Part shown: piece by piece, positions 1 to 12,960 of the stretch | How positions within the stretch are numbered: the first letter of the stretch is position 1 | Layout: each line of letters begins with the position of its first letter | Source of the DNA: Anaeramoeba flamelloides | Taxonomy: Eukaryota; Metamonada; Anaeramoebidae | DNA length: 64,000 bases | NCBI GenBank assembly: GCA_027625915.1 | Contig: JANTQA010000038.1 | Span: 1 to 64,000, forward strand | Reading direction: 5' to 3' | Notes under the pieces: generated by a model | Databases searched by the model: none | Seen by the model: the letters and a program-made list of their open reading frames with translations, nothing else | What the model was told of the DNA's origin: nothing | Program-made: the position numbers and the translations under genes

Positions 1-3000
1 CAAATAGAGATATTTGGAAAAAGTTTCCAATGGCAATACAGTTATTCGTATTAAAAAAGGTTAAGCATTATTTATGTAATAATGAAAATGTACAAAACAA
101 TCTCATTCAATTTAGAAAAATTAATTTTATAGCATATTTATTTTGTATTGTGAAGGAAAATACTAATAATATTCGTTTTTGTGAAAAAGTAATCAAATTA
201 TTGAAACATTTTTATTTGAATATTAATAATAATGATGATGATAACGATGATGATGATGATGATGATGAGAATGATGATGATGAGAATGATGATGATCGTA
301 ATGATGATGATAGTATTGGTGGTGTTAATGATGATAATAATAATTTAGAATATTGCGAATGGGAATATAATCAATTAGCGAATCATTTAATCTTAACAAT
401 ATTAATCCAAAAAAAAAAAACGAATAAATTAAAAAATATACAACTAATAAATGAAAAATTATTAAAAATATTATTAAATTTAATCATTAATAATTATAAT
501 AACAAACCAATTTTAGAAATTTTTAAAAAGGTTTTTAATTTAGAATGGTTTTTAATTTTATTAAAAAATTTAAAAGATTTTTTCAATGTAAATTTATTAT
601 TAAAATGTTTTATTATTTTAATCCAATCTAATTATCAATTGTTTTCTAATTATTTAAATGATCTTTCGATTTATAAATTATATAAAGTTTTAAAAAGATA
701 TTGTAACAAAAGCCAAATTTATTATTTGCTTTTATATTTAAATTTCCAAATATCTTTAAGAAATAAACTAAAGAATGGTGACAATACAACAAAAAACTTT
801 AATCAGATATGGTTTAAAAAGGAATATAAAGAATTAAAAAATATTTTGGTAAAAAAATTGAAAAATGAAAATATTGGAAATACAAATATTAAAGATCATA
901 AGGGAAATAATAATAATGATGATTCAAATGATATTAAAAACAAAATAAAAGTCAATTATCAATCAACAATATTGATATTAAATTTAATAAAGCATTATCA
1001 AAATATTTATTTTAATGATTTATTCGTAAAAAATCAAAAGAAAATTGAAAAAGAAACACCAAAAAAAAGTTCTCATAAAAAAAAAAGATCAAAAACTATC
1101 TCCACAAATTACAATAAAAATATCAGAAAAAAGATTATATTTGCTAATATTGATCTTAATATTGAACAAAAGAATAAAAAAGAAAATGGGAATAAAATTA
1201 ATATTGATCTCAGTAATAGAAATAGAAATGAAAACGTCAAAGGAAAAGAAAAAGAAAATGAAAAAGAAAAAGAAAAAGAAAAAGAAAATGAAAATGAAAA
1301 TGAAAAAGAAAAAGAAAATGAAAATGAAAAAGAAAAAGAAAAAGAAAAAGAAAAAGAAAATGAAAATGAAAAAGAAAATGAAAATGAAAAAGAAAAAGAA
1401 AATGAAAATGAAAAAAAAAATGAAAAAGAAAAAATAAAAGGAAAGGGAAAGGGAAAAGGAATGAAAAAAAGAACTGAAAAGAAAAAAAGAAAGAAAAAGG
1501 AAAAGAAAATGGATCAAGAAAATACTAATAATAAATTCACACTAGATTTTGAACAGAAATTAAATCTAAATCAAAAAAGTTCATTTAATAAAAAGAATAC
1601 AATTAATTTTAACTATCATTCAGAAATTATCAAATTATTAAATTATTATTATAAAAAATCCATGAATTATCGAGATTTTATTCATCAACCAAAAATTTTA
1701 ATAGCATTTTCCCAAATCTTGTTTCCATTAAAAAAAAGGATTTTCTTAAAATTAAATCAAAAAAAAAGCCAATCAACAAAAAATATATTTCAATTCGATG
1801 AAGAAATCGATAAGCCAATTATTTTAAAAACATATTTACCAAAAAATAAATTAAAATATAAAAACATCATTCAAAAAAAATTAAAGAATTCAAAATATAC
1901 GTTTATAAATAAGACAGATATGTTGAAAAAAAATGCCAATAAAAATGATCCAAAGCATTCTTCTAAAAGGCCAATTGGTTTGCAAACACAAACTACTCCT
2001 ACTAAAAAGAAAATCAGTGATACTTTGAAAAATAATAGAATTAAAAGAATTACGAAAAAAAATAATTATTTTTATTTTCAAAATAATACTACGGAAACCG
2101 AATTGGAATTTCAAAAAGAAAAACAAATGATTTTAAATTTAATTAAAAAAAGTTATGTGAAAAATAATATTTTTCAACAAATTATTGATTATTTCAAGGA
2201 TTTAATTTTAAATTCATTGATTCGTAAAAATGAAAAAAAATTGGAATTATTGAAAACAATAATTATTATTATCAAAATCAATTTAAATTTTGATTTGAAT
2301 AAAATCTTTTTCCAAGAATTAATTACCAAATTACTCATGGAATTAAAGAAATGTAATTATTTTAAAGAGACGAATAGCAATAAGAAAATACTTAATAAAG
2401 AATTTATTCATATTGTTCTTAAATTAATTCGATATTTGACCGAATTAATTTTAAAGAACACGATACCAAACAAAGAATATGAACTACTTATATTTATGAT
2501 TTTTTTAATAAGGGAAATAATACCATCAAGTTTTTTCACGGATCTCAAAAGTAAAAAAACATTAATGAAAAAAATTAAAAACAATTGGAATTTAAAAGTT
2601 TTGCAATCACTTTATCAACAAATCAATTTGATTCTTCACTCTTTGTTTTTAATTAATTGTAAAAATTCATTTAAAATTAATGAGATTTTCCAATATCTTT
2701 TACAAAATGAAGAAATTTTATTAACACAATTTAATAATGATTTAAATTTTTTAAATACGCTATGCTATTATCTATATAAATATTTGGGATTTAAAAATAA
2801 TAATGTGTCAATCCATGCATTTAAAATTTGGAAATATTTAATAATCAATAATTTGGAAAATTTACATTTGTTAATTGCCAATAAGGAAATAGATTTATTA
2901 CAATTGGGATTTAATTCGATAATATTGGGATTAAATGAAACTTTGAAATTCTTTACAGAAAATATTGAATCCACTAAGGTCATTTTTGGTATTATTAAAA

Positions 3001-6000
3001 AAAAATATTTTTTAAATACCATCCAATTGTTAGATAAAGTTAAACATAAATGGGCTATTGGATTAAAAATCGAGAGCAAATTCAAATTAATATATTCAAA
3101 GCAAAAACTGTCTTTATTGGAAGATTATAAGAATTTTACAATTGGGTTTAATAAAAAATTAATTAATATTAAAAAAGTTGAATTCGAAAAAAATTTTTTT
3201 CATAAATTTAATAATTATCAAATTAATTTCAAATATTCTAATTTATGGGATTCGTTAATACAAGATTTGACCGAAGAATTGGCTTTATTTGGTAATAATT
3301 ATAAAGACCCAAAAGAGAAATGGAAACTAAATAAAACTGAAACTAATAATAGAATGAGATTAAAATTCGAAAGAAATTATAATGTGAAAAAATACCAAAT
3401 ACATAATATCGAAAAAAAGGATAATAAACACGATTTTAAAAATATTTTTAAATTAGGTGACCTCTCCAGTTCGAAAACACCTTTTAAATTCCATCATAAA
3501 AGAACTAATTCGGTACACCAAGAGTTTTTTGATAAACACTCTAATATAGACTTTGATGGAATACTTTCAAATTTGTCACCAATGAATACAGAAAAAAAGG
3601 ATTATAAACAAAAACCAAAATCCATTTTAACTCGTCATTCTTATACTGATAATAATCAAATAATTCTAAATAAAATTAAAAAAGATCGAATGAATAATAA
3701 TGTGGGTGATGATTTAAATGTGGGGAATGAGGACAAGGAAAAGGACAAGAACAAGGGCAATGACAAGAACAAGAACGGCACTGATGGTGATGATGAAAAT
3801 GATAAATTATTAATAAAAAAAATGAAAAAATTGAAAATTGAAAGCCAATTATTAAATGCCTATAGTATTAAAAAAAAAAAGACTAAAGATATGACTTCTT
3901 TAAAAGTAGTTGATCATCAAAAAAAAATTATATATAAATATAATGCTGGGATTATTGAAGGTCTACGGATAATTTACGGAATTTTTTTAATCGATAACGA
4001 TCATTTATATTTTTTAGAAAATTTTTTTATTCAGCCAAATGGAACAATCAAATCAATCAAGCAATTGGAAAATCCTTGGGGTTTTAATCAAAAAGAAATT
4101 AATGACGACAATAATAATGATGATGACAATAATGACAATACCATCGAAAGGGGCACTAATAGCACCAAAAGAAAGGTGAAAGGAAAGAGAAAGAGGAAGG
4201 AAAGGGGAAGGGGGAAAGAAATCTGTAAAGATATGGTAAAACAAAAAAAAAGTAAAAAAAATGATATAGGATCTGAAATTGAAGAACAAGAAAATGAAAA
4301 AATTAGCATAAAAAAATATTTTACCAAAAAACATAAAAACACAATTTGGAAAATTACAAAAATTAAAGATATTTTTAAAAGAAGATATTGTTTACAGCCA
4401 ATTGCCATTGAGTTCTTAATGAAAAATGGTAATAGTTTTTTTGTTTGCTTTACAAGGAAAGACAGAAATATAATTTTTAAAAAAATTATATTTAATATTA
4501 CCAGGCTAAGGAATAATTTAGATTACAATATAACAAAAGATTTAAAAATTAAAAATAATCTTGATTCTTCAAGTTCTTTAGAATTAACTAATAACTTTGA
4601 AAAAAGATCTAATTACTTGAAAAAGCAAAAAAATCTCTGGGTAAATGGCAAAATCTCCAACTTCCATTATTTAATGCAATTAAATAATATAGCTGGTAGA
4701 ACACATAATGACCTAACCCAGTACCCAGTATTTCCTTGGGTTTTAAAAGATTATGATTCAGAAGAATTAGATTTAAATGACATAAATGTTTATAGAGATT
4801 TATCAAAGCCAATGGGGATTTTAAACGAAAAGCATGTAGAAATAGTGGAAGAATATTATAAAGAAACTTCTCAGTTGGGCCTTAATATCCCCCCTTATCA
4901 TTACGGTAGCCATTATTCAAACACTGGGATTATTTTACAATATTTAATTAGAATGGAGCCCTTTACTTCGTTTTTTGTACAATTACAAGGTTTGTGTTTT
5001 TTTTTTTTTTATATGTGTGTGTTTTTTTTTTTACATTACTATTAAAAATTCATAATTTAAAACTTTTGTTTTGGTTGATCAAAAAATAAATCAATATCAG
5101 TTTTCAATAAATATAAAAAAAACAAACCTTTGATTATTATCTATAACCAAAAATTCAATGTTAATTACAAATTATATACAGCATTTTCAAATTTTTGTGA
5201 ACCATTCACACACTCTTCACAAAATAATTGAAAAATAAAATTTTGGTAATTAAGAGAGAAAAAACATTTTTTTGGGTTATTCCCATGAGTATTGTATCAT
5301 GTGGAAAATAATTATTTATTTTTTCTTGGGGTTTCAATTTCATATGTGATGAGATCTCTTTTTTGAAAACGATTCACAGAATCGATAACAATTTGGGATT
5401 GTGAATTGAAAAAATAATTAAATTGTGAAAATCCTGTGAACGATTTTTTTACGACCACCGATTCTGATTTTGCTTTCGGGGTGCATTTCAAGTAATCCAA
5501 AATTTAATTTTTCACTATTGTTTTCACGATATTTTTCACATCATTCACAATTTTAGTAACAATCATTCACAAAGAAAAAAAAAATTCGGATAAAGGGCTG
5601 AAAGTGGGTAATTTTTATTTACATTTCATAAAAAAATCATCTTTGTCAGTGGATCTATTCGTAAATTAACAATATAAAATTAAGTCAAATATTAATACTT
5701 ATTGAATCAATAGATAAAGGTATTTATTTCAAAATATGTTTTCATTACAATATTTCTAAAAAATGAAAAAAAAAAAAATAAGCACTTTTTTTGGAAAAAA
5801 AACAATATAGGGCCAATTTCAATAAAAAACTCGAAATTATGGTTAGTACCTAAACAATTTTTTACACAATAAAATATAGTTACCTGTTTTCAATTCTCTT
5901 TGGAAATATTGTTGAGATTAAACCTTTTATGAAAACAATTTTTTGATCAAAAAGAAAAAAAAAATACCCTAATTTTCACCTCCTAAAAAATATCCGATAA

Positions 6001-9000
6001 AACCCAGATCAGAAAATTTAATATCTTTTATTTATGTTATAACATACTAACAAACAAATTGAATTATTATTAAGAATCAATAAATGATCATTAATAATTT
6101 TGTATATTTAAATAGTTTTATACAGAATTATGTTTAATAAAGATATTATAAAATAAATTTGACCCTCTTTTTAGGAAATAGCTTATATAAAAAATAATAC
6201 TTTTAAAATGAACAAATAAAAATTGGATTCAAGAATACCACAAGTCAAAATAATTCCTATTCGTAGTGGGGGTGAGAATCGGATACAGTCCTATAATACA
6301 ACAAAAATGTACCAACTCGAATAAAAAATTACCTATCACAATGTGATATGACATTTAGTACATTTTTTTTATATTATTACTATCAATATGGATAACGCAT
6401 TCTACGAAGTATGATATCGATATTATACCTACGCCCTTGTGATATAATTTTATCATACTGGAATTTTTAATAGGGTAAGGTTTTAATTTTGAAAAAAACA
6501 AAAACAACGTATTGTTATCTTCCTTTAAAATATTATTCGGAAGCTAATATCAAATGGTAAGCTATAAATATATATTAAGTTAATACTTTTTGTTTAAATC
6601 ATTTGAAAGAAAGTTCAAAATTGAGAAAAATCCAAGAGAAAAAAATTAAATTTTAAGAAATAAAAATTAAAATATGCTTTTTATTATTAATAGAAGAAGT
6701 TGAAATTCCACTCTAGGTGTCCCTCTTACTTAAATTTTGGGAAAGCTAGGTTCTCTACAACACTCAATGATACTTTCAAAATTCCTTAATTTTTTATTTA
6801 GAAATTGTTTTAAACGATTAAAATAAATATTGATTATTAGCAAGAGATAATCAAGCTATGTATTTTTTTTTAAACTCAAACATTTTCTTTGGAAAAATTT
6901 AACTATATAATTCCTCATAACTACTGATAAGAAAGAGATTAGAACACTCAAAAGTTTAGGATAGTATTGTAGACACTATGGAAAGATTTGGGGAAATCCT
7001 TTAGTAATTAGGCAAAGTTTGGAAATTTTCTGATCTTCTTTTTTTGAATTCTATTTGGGTAAAATAAGAAGCATTTTACTCATAAATTCTACTTTAAAAA
7101 TGTTATTTAAAGTTATTTTTGAAGTGTTTGAAAAAAAAATTTTGCTAATTTTTAATCTCATAAATATATAAGGTTTGCCTCTCTCAAGGATTTACGACAT
7201 TGGAAAATTAATTTGGCTCAAGTCACTCAATTATTTGATCAATAGATGACAAAGAAAAAAGTCCATCAACTTTCCCGTAAAGATTGGAAATTGAATGAAT
7301 TCCCTTTCTTTGTTTAAAAACAATGTCTAAAATCAAACAACGTTTTGCGTTTTTCTTTCAAAGAAATCAATCTCATTTTTAAAAAAATTAAAAACGTTTG
7401 GTCTCTTTTTTCTTCGAAAAAAGGAGAAGAAAAACCCATTTATAAAAAGTTTTCAAAGTAAGAAAAAAACATTTACAAATTTTTGAAATTAGAAAAAAAA
7501 AAAAACATTTTTTTTTGACTATATCAAGTCAATAAATTTTGGAAAGGAATGTTCAAAATACTTTACTGTTAAGAAGACTATAGATGCATGCAGATTTTGT
7601 AGTTTGATTGTTTTCGAGAATTGACTTACAAACGGAAAATAAAAGCGGGGATAGAGAATCATTGAAAAGTTGAACGATCTGGTTTGTTTCTGTATGAATT
7701 TAAACCAAGTTTTCTCTCCAAAATGATAAAAATATAAAATTTAACTTGAATGTTTTCAATCGTTCCATTGGGAAAAAAAAGATCCTTTGAAAAACAAGTT
7801 CTTCAAAGTACCATTAAAAAATAACAAATAAGTTGTTTTGGTTAATGTGCTTGTTTGTTTTCGTTTGTTTTTGTTGTGTAGAGTTAGATCCCAAGTTGAA
7901 AAAATAAATAGCACCTCATATTGTTTCATTTGTTCAAAAATCACCTTTTATTTTTATTCGTTTTGGTTCTCCTTCCAGACTCAAAATATGATATTGTTCT
8001 AGTGATAAGATTATATTAATCGTCGTTCTTCGAACTCCTCAACATAATCTTATATCACTTCGAACAATATCATTTTTCTCGTTCTTTCAGGCCAAACTCA
8101 TAACATAACAAGGTGATTTTTTTCAAATCAAATCAATAAAGAACGATATATTAATTTTTTTTTAATTCTAATATCCAGATTTTGCAATTATAATCATCGG
8201 CTGGACAATTCTAGAGAGTATGATCCAAATCCTCAATGATGATCCAAATATTTATTTTCTTTGTAATTCACAAATTTGTGATTTATTTTCATTCATAAAA
8301 CAAAACTATCTTTAAATGATTTATATGCTTTCTGAGTTTTAAAAAGGAAGTTGAAAGTTTTGATTTTAAATATTCATCGTAAACAAGTTTTACAGAGTTT
8401 AAAAGAATAAAGAAACATCTTTGATTTTAATCTATTCTTTTGAATCCTTAAAAAACATAGGCACTTGATTACACAACTGTTTATTAATATTTCTTTGAAT
8501 GGAAATTATTTATAAATATTTTTGTAAAGTCTTTTAGAGTAACTAGTTTTTTTTAATTTGAGAAATTAAAAAAAAAACTAACAACATTTCCAACCATAAA
8601 TATTATTTAATTGATTAATTTGTTAATTATCTAGTCCAATTTCGAGTTTTTTTAATCTTTTGAGATTTCAAATTAATATTTTCAAATTCTTTTTTTCTAA
8701 AAGGAAGAGATCTAATTCATTTATCAAAACCTAAAATTTTTAATTTTTGAATTAACTTGAATTTTCTTTTGTGTATTGAAATTCTTACTGAATCAATTGT
8801 TACCTCTGTTTTATCAATAAGCCTTCGAGAATGTATTTTGATTAATAAGTATTTTGTATTTTTTTATTAATACAAGTATTAATATCTTTGAAATCAATTT
8901 TTGTCAAGCTAAATATTTCTAATCCATATATTAGTCTACTATGTAAAACAAAAAAAAAAAATAAATGTTTATTTTTTAAACTGTTGTATTGTTATATAAA

Positions 9001-11562
9001 CTCCAATTGAAAATTTTTAACACACCAAAATTCAATTTTTGAAAAAAAAATCTTTTTTAATCAATTCTAGAAGAAATACCAAATTAGAACCATTCACTAA
9101 TTGGAATGTTAACAATTATTGAGAAATTACAATACTCACCAAAAAAAAAAAATAAATAATTATCAATACTAATAAATCAAGAAGTTTGTTAAAAATTTTG
9201 GAGAGGAGAAAACAAAAAAATTCATTGCTAAATTTGTGGAAATTTCTATTCGGAATATTGATCGATCAAATTTTTAGATACCATCAACTAATTTTATTTG
9301 AGTTCTTCTATTTTAAAGAACTCAGCTTTTACATAATATCAATCGTTCGAAAAAAATTCTTTGATCGAACGAAACAAGTTAGGTAATTCAATAACATGAA
9401 ATGAAAACAAAAAAACTAAAAGATGAAAAAATGATTTTCATATTTTTCCAAAAATCAAAATTATTTCTAATTTGAATGGAAAAAAGAGTATTCTAATGAT
9501 TGTTTCAACTGTTTCAACTGTGTGAAAATTTTTGAATTTTTAGTTTAGTTTCCGTTCAATTAATGTCATTTCAGAAATATTTCAACTAATTTATAAATGT
9601 TAATCAAAAATTCGGATACCTTTCAATAATTTTAAAGAGTATTTAGACTTGTAAAATCAAAAAAAAAAAAGAATGATCTACAATTGGGTCCATTATTGTT
9701 TCCTGAAAAACATTTTTTTTTTAATATTAATTATTTAATATAAATCTTTAAAAATTCTATTAGGTTTCTGTGATTTCTGTGATTTCTGTGATTTATGTGA
9801 TTTCTATATTTTTGTGATTTCAGTTACATTTTTGTGATTCTAGAAAATTTTACTAAAAAATAATATAAATTTTCACAATTAAAAAATAATTTATAGAAAA
9901 CAAAAGATAGAAAGCATTAAATTTGTTCAAAAATTGTTTTACTAAAAAAAAAAAAAAAAAAGCAAAATATCAGATTCGTATATTTATAAAAGTTTCTTTT
10001 CTAAATTATTAGTATTCTAATTAAATAATTATTGTATTAACTAATTTTGGAATTAACCAATATTTTTTTTTATTATTCTATAAAAAAAAATAAAAAAAAA
10101 AACAAAATAACAAATAAAAAAAATAGGAGGAAAATTTGATAATCCTGATAGATTATTTTCTTCAATAAAACAAACTTGGGAAACGGCAAGTGGCAAAACT
10201 AGTCAAGATGTTAGGGAATTAATCCCAGAATTTTATTATTTACCAGAATTTTTAATTAATCATAACCATTATTACTTTGGAAAAAAGCACAACCAAGAAA
10301 AAATTGAATCTGTGGAATTGCCCAAATGGGCCAAAGGCGATCCATATGAATTTGTTCGGATTAACCGAAATGCACTGGAATCGGATTATGTAAGTGAACA
10401 TTTGAATGAATGGATCGATTTGATTTTTGGATATAAGCAAACTGGCGAAGAAGCGGTTAAGGCGTGCAATGTCTTTTACCATTTAACTTATGAGGGTTCG
10501 ATTGATTTGGACGAAATTGAAAATCGGATAGAAAGAGAGGCGTTCATTACGCAAATTAACAACTGGGGGCAATGTCCGAAGCAATTATTTACAACAGCGC
10601 ACCCGAAAAAGAAGATATTAACCAAGGCAATCACCATTTTTACGCAGCCCTTCCCAAAAATTGTTTCTGAATTAAAGCAAAATGTTGGATACCCCATCAA
10701 TAGTATTCAAATAGTTTCGAATAAAGTATTTTGCCAAAGGTCCAATAGACTTTTGTTGGCAAGGAAATTTAAAAAAAGATATCTTGCTTGGAATTTCTTT
10801 GATAATTCTATTCGAATTTTAAATTATGAAAATGAAGATATTTTATTCATGATTAACAGTGTGCATATAGACGAGATCACTTCTTGTGCCTTATCAGAAG
10901 ATGATTCCCATTTTGTTACAGGGGACCAAAGTGGTTTAATTGCAGTTTGGAAAATTAAAAACTTGAAAACAAAAAATCCTAAAATTAAATTGTTAACTAC
11001 CCTGATTGGCCACAAAAAGGCGATTTCGGCAATCAAAATTTCTAGAAATTTTAAGATCATAGTCTCCTCTAGTGTTGACTTAATAACAATAATTTGGGAT
11101 TTAAATAAATTGAAATTTGTTAGAAGCATGCAATCTTTCCAAAACCCCATTTCAAATATTCATATCAACCCCTTTTCTGGAGAAATCACAATTTGTTCAA
11201 ATCGTAATTTAAAAATATATACAATAAACGGCCGGTTGATTGGTGAAAGCTTAATTAATTCAAAATCGAATTGCTTAAAGGGTTCTTATTTGACCTCTTT
11301 AACTACCTCGTTTACTCCCGATTATAAAGAAGACCACATCTATTTAACGGCAACAAGTAAGGGGGAATTAATTCTTTGGAAATTACAAAGTAAGATCAAG
11401 AAAAAATATAAATTATTGTCACCAATAAAGACTTTTCAAATCACTAATCAAAAAATCACTTCCATTTTAGTTGCTCAAGATAACCTCAAAATCTACTGTG
11501 GTGATATAGATGGTAATTTATATTGTTGTAAGTTTTTATTAGAAGTATCTTCTAAAAAATAA
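1..11562 (+). CDS. BEACH-WD40 protein (LvsA/LYST/neurobeachin class), 5' end outside window
   Basis: Exons 3-4989 and 10127-11562 (stop TAA at the end) encode about 2,140 residues; the frame is open to the left edge, so the start is missing. Order: a long Leu/Ile/Asn/Lys-rich helical region; an Asp/Asn run near 225-345; a Lys/Glu/Asn microsatellite at about 1236-1440; a PH-BEACH domain at about 3905-4520, interrupted by a low-complexity Asp/Asn/Lys insert; a BEACH domain from about 4600 with [24 protein letters not shown] and [11 protein letters not shown]; then C-terminal WD40 repeats from about 10690 ([16 protein letters not shown]). Splicing CAATTACAAG|GTTTGT to AATAG|GAGGAAAATT restores the invariant LQGGKFD of BEACH domains. 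Proteins of this family act as scaffolds in vesicle fusion or fission, lysosome or vacuole function and receptor traffic; which branch this is cannot be told without the N terminus. A possible AATAAA lies at 11633, 71 bp after the stop. Confidence 0.95.
7988..8073. repeat. 86-bp near-perfect hairpin
   Basis: The left arm starts ATGATATTGTTCTAGTGATA and the right arm ends TATCACTTCGAACAATATCAT read toward the same loop. The arms are about 30-33 bases with a few mismatches and small bulges around a loop of roughly 20 bases. It lies in the BEACH intron, about 80 bp beyond the 3' side of a minus-strand LINE fragment. It may be a foldback transposon remnant or a transcribed stem-loop; nothing in the sequence decides between them. 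Confidence 0.75.
8150..8960 (-). mobile_element. LINE (non-LTR retrotransposon) 3' fragment, degraded
   Basis: The minus strand is similar to the better preserved LINE fragment at 19930-20950. Shared segments include one corresponding to [17 protein letters not shown] and one to [11 protein letters not shown], followed by a decayed copy of the C-terminal zinc-knuckle segment ([11 protein letters not shown], about 8280). Several frame breaks show it is dead. A palindrome of module A type interrupts it at about 8390-8450, at the same internal point where modules sit in the 20 kb copy. The 5' part (endonuclease and most of the reverse transcriptase) is absent. Confidence 0.7.
8999..9545. mobile_element. 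MITE, family 2 (TA-flanked, about 545 bp)
   Basis: The ends are AACTCCAATTGAAAATTTTT and, inverted, AACTAAAAATTCAAAAATTT, both leading into ACACA, and TA dinucleotides flank both sides (8997-8998 and 9546-9547). TA duplication and short TIRs are the Tc1/mariner signature. Other members in the window: 13855-14399, 35727-36254, 42284-42828, 45773-46302, about 27130-27850, and a partial copy at 63901-64000. The centre keeps the family motif GATCGATCAAAT followed by AGATACCATC. No transposase is encoded. Confidence 0.75.
9764..9835 (+). repeat. TTTCTGTGA tandem repeat behind an AG|GT site
   Basis: The sequence TTAG|GTTTCTGTGATTTCTG continues for four to five imperfect 9-bp units (TTTCTGTGA, TTTATGTGA, TTTTTGTGA). 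It lies 363 bp before the BEACH exon-2 acceptor. The same words recur 321 bp before the Sec22 exon-2 acceptor (61941). It may be a plain microsatellite, or the AG|GT junction may be a recursive-splice point. Confidence 0.5.
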
Positions 11563-11699
11563 TATTTTTAATTTTAATTTTAATTAATTTTTGAGTTTTA
11601 AAATTCTAAAATATTGTTTTCCTTTGTTATTAAATAAAAATTTTATTTTTAATATTTTTTTTTTTTATTATATTTTGAAGGAAGGAAATTAATTTCTTC

Positions 11700-12305
11700 T
11701 TACAGCCGTTAGGTTTTCCAGAATTTAAAAGAATGGAGTAAAATCTTATATTTAACGATATTCTTTTAAATCAAAAAAAAAATCACAGTTAGCTTCTTAA
11801 GAAATAAAAAGAAAATTGAAAAAATTGTCTTTTAATTCCTTAAAGTCAAAAAAAAAACACCATTAGGTTTTTTTTGGTTTTTCTATTTTATCTGTGAAGT
11901 GTTCTGGGTTTTTTTTACTTTTCGAAATAAACAGAAAATTTGAATAAATTTTCGGTTTATTTCAAAAAGTAAAAAAAGCCTAACGAAAATCTATTAATTT
12001 TTTCAGATAAAACAGAAAACATCAAGATAACTGTCATTAGGTTTTCTTGAATTTAAAATAATTGAGTACAATTATAATTTTTATTCTGGCTTTTAAAAAT
12101 TAAAAAAAAAAACCCAAGAAGGTGTCTTTCAAGTGTTGTAGAGTGTCCTAGAGTGCCTAGCTTTTCCAGAATTAAATAGAATTGGGTTCAATAAAGATTT
12201 TTTACTATTCTTTTGAATAATGGGGTCACCAAAGTACTATTCAGTACTTAAATGTTCTATGGGATACTCTACAATATTTGGTGGCACTTTACAACAAGAT
12301 AATTT
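11700..12305. repeat. Cluster of palindromic modules A, B, C, D
   Basis: Directly after the BEACH gene lie several imperfect palindromes. Module A (TTTCCAGAATTTAAAAGAAT ... ATTCTTTTAAAT) is at 11710-11770, with related copies at 12037-12095 and 12165-12230. Module B (TTTACTTTTCGAAATAAACA ... TTTATTTCAAAAAGTAAA) is at 11915-11980. B sits between the two halves of module C (TTAGGTTTTTTTTGG ... and its inverted match at 11985-12035). Module D (TGTTGTAGAGTGTCCTAGAG) is at 12130-12165, with a weaker copy at 12255-12300. None of these encodes protein. Confidence 0.7.
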
Positions 12306-12475
12306 ATTTGTATTATTTTTATTTTATTTTATTTTGATAATCATTTAATATTCTTCGTTTTCCCATCTAAAACTATTATTTATTGAATTTTCAATGAATT
12401 TGTTTTCATTTAAGATCAAAATTACTTTTAGGCCAAGCATTTTCCCATTAATTTTTTCATAATGATTTTTGAAAA

Positions 12476-12960
12476 CTTCGGTGATCAATATAATGCGTAT
12501 AAAATGACTATAATCCATGTTTCGGTTATAATCCGTGCTTTTTTTTTTCTTATTCTGATTCAACATCCAATTAACTACCAAATATTAGACATAAATTAAA
12601 ATCAATTTTGAAAGTAAACAGCTGGATAAAATTAGTAAAATTTATATAATGGATGCAATTTGTTGTAAATTTTTCATAATATTCACAATTTTTTTGAATT
12701 TTTTTGATTTTTCTACAATTAAAAAAATATTCAAAAGAAATTTACTATATTTTTTCAGATAAAAATATTACAATTTGATTCTTCATTTAACGAATTTTTT
12801 TAAAATAATAGAACGCTTAAAAACAATCCCATTTCTAAATAGGGTTTATTGTTCGGTTCATAGATTGGTTGGTGCATATGTCTTCTATAATAAAAAATAC
12901 ACTACTTTTATTTTGAAAGATGAATTAAAATTTTATGTACACATTATTTTAATAAAGGTT
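12476..12960. mobile_element. MITE, family 5 (CCGTG ends), degraded copy
   Basis: The sequence aligns along its length with the intact copy at 54544-55014. Shared landmarks are TATAATCC(A/G)TGTTTC near the start, TCAATTTTGAAAGTAAA, TTTTTTGAATTTTTTTGATT and ATAATAGAAC(G/T). The ends have decayed, so the limits are approximate. A third, internal fragment of the family lies near 19215-19320. Confidence 0.6.

Larger units (their letters stand above)
4990..10126 (+). other. 5.1 kb intron inside the BEACH domain
   Basis: Donor GTTTGT follows Gln-Leu-Gln and acceptor TAAAAAAAATAG precedes GGKFD; the phase (1 base + 2 bases) matches. No ORF inside resembles a gene. The intron contains an 86-bp hairpin (7988-8073), a degraded LINE tail (about 8150-8960), a TA-flanked MITE (8999-9545) and a TTTCTGTGA tandem repeat (from 9764). 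A fragment of module D lies at about 6735-6775. From 5046 to about 6200, and over most of 6800-7970, I see only AT-rich sequence with no gene. At 5200-5590 the words TTCACA/TGTGAA recur many times without clear periodicity. Confidence 0.9.

Noticed and set aside
1045-1517. Overlapping ORFs rich in Lys/Met and, on the other strand, Phe/Ile, at the start of the window
   Set aside because: They are other frames of the GAA/AAA microsatellite within the BEACH exon.
4053-4408. Two minus-strand ORFs over the PH-BEACH insert
   Set aside because: Shadows of the low-complexity coding insert on the plus strand; composition follows the repeat, no domain.
10488-11150. Minus-strand ORFs of 70 and 108 codons opposite BEACH exon 2
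   Set aside because: The plus strand clearly encodes BEACH and WD40 sequence; the antisense frames have no similarity.
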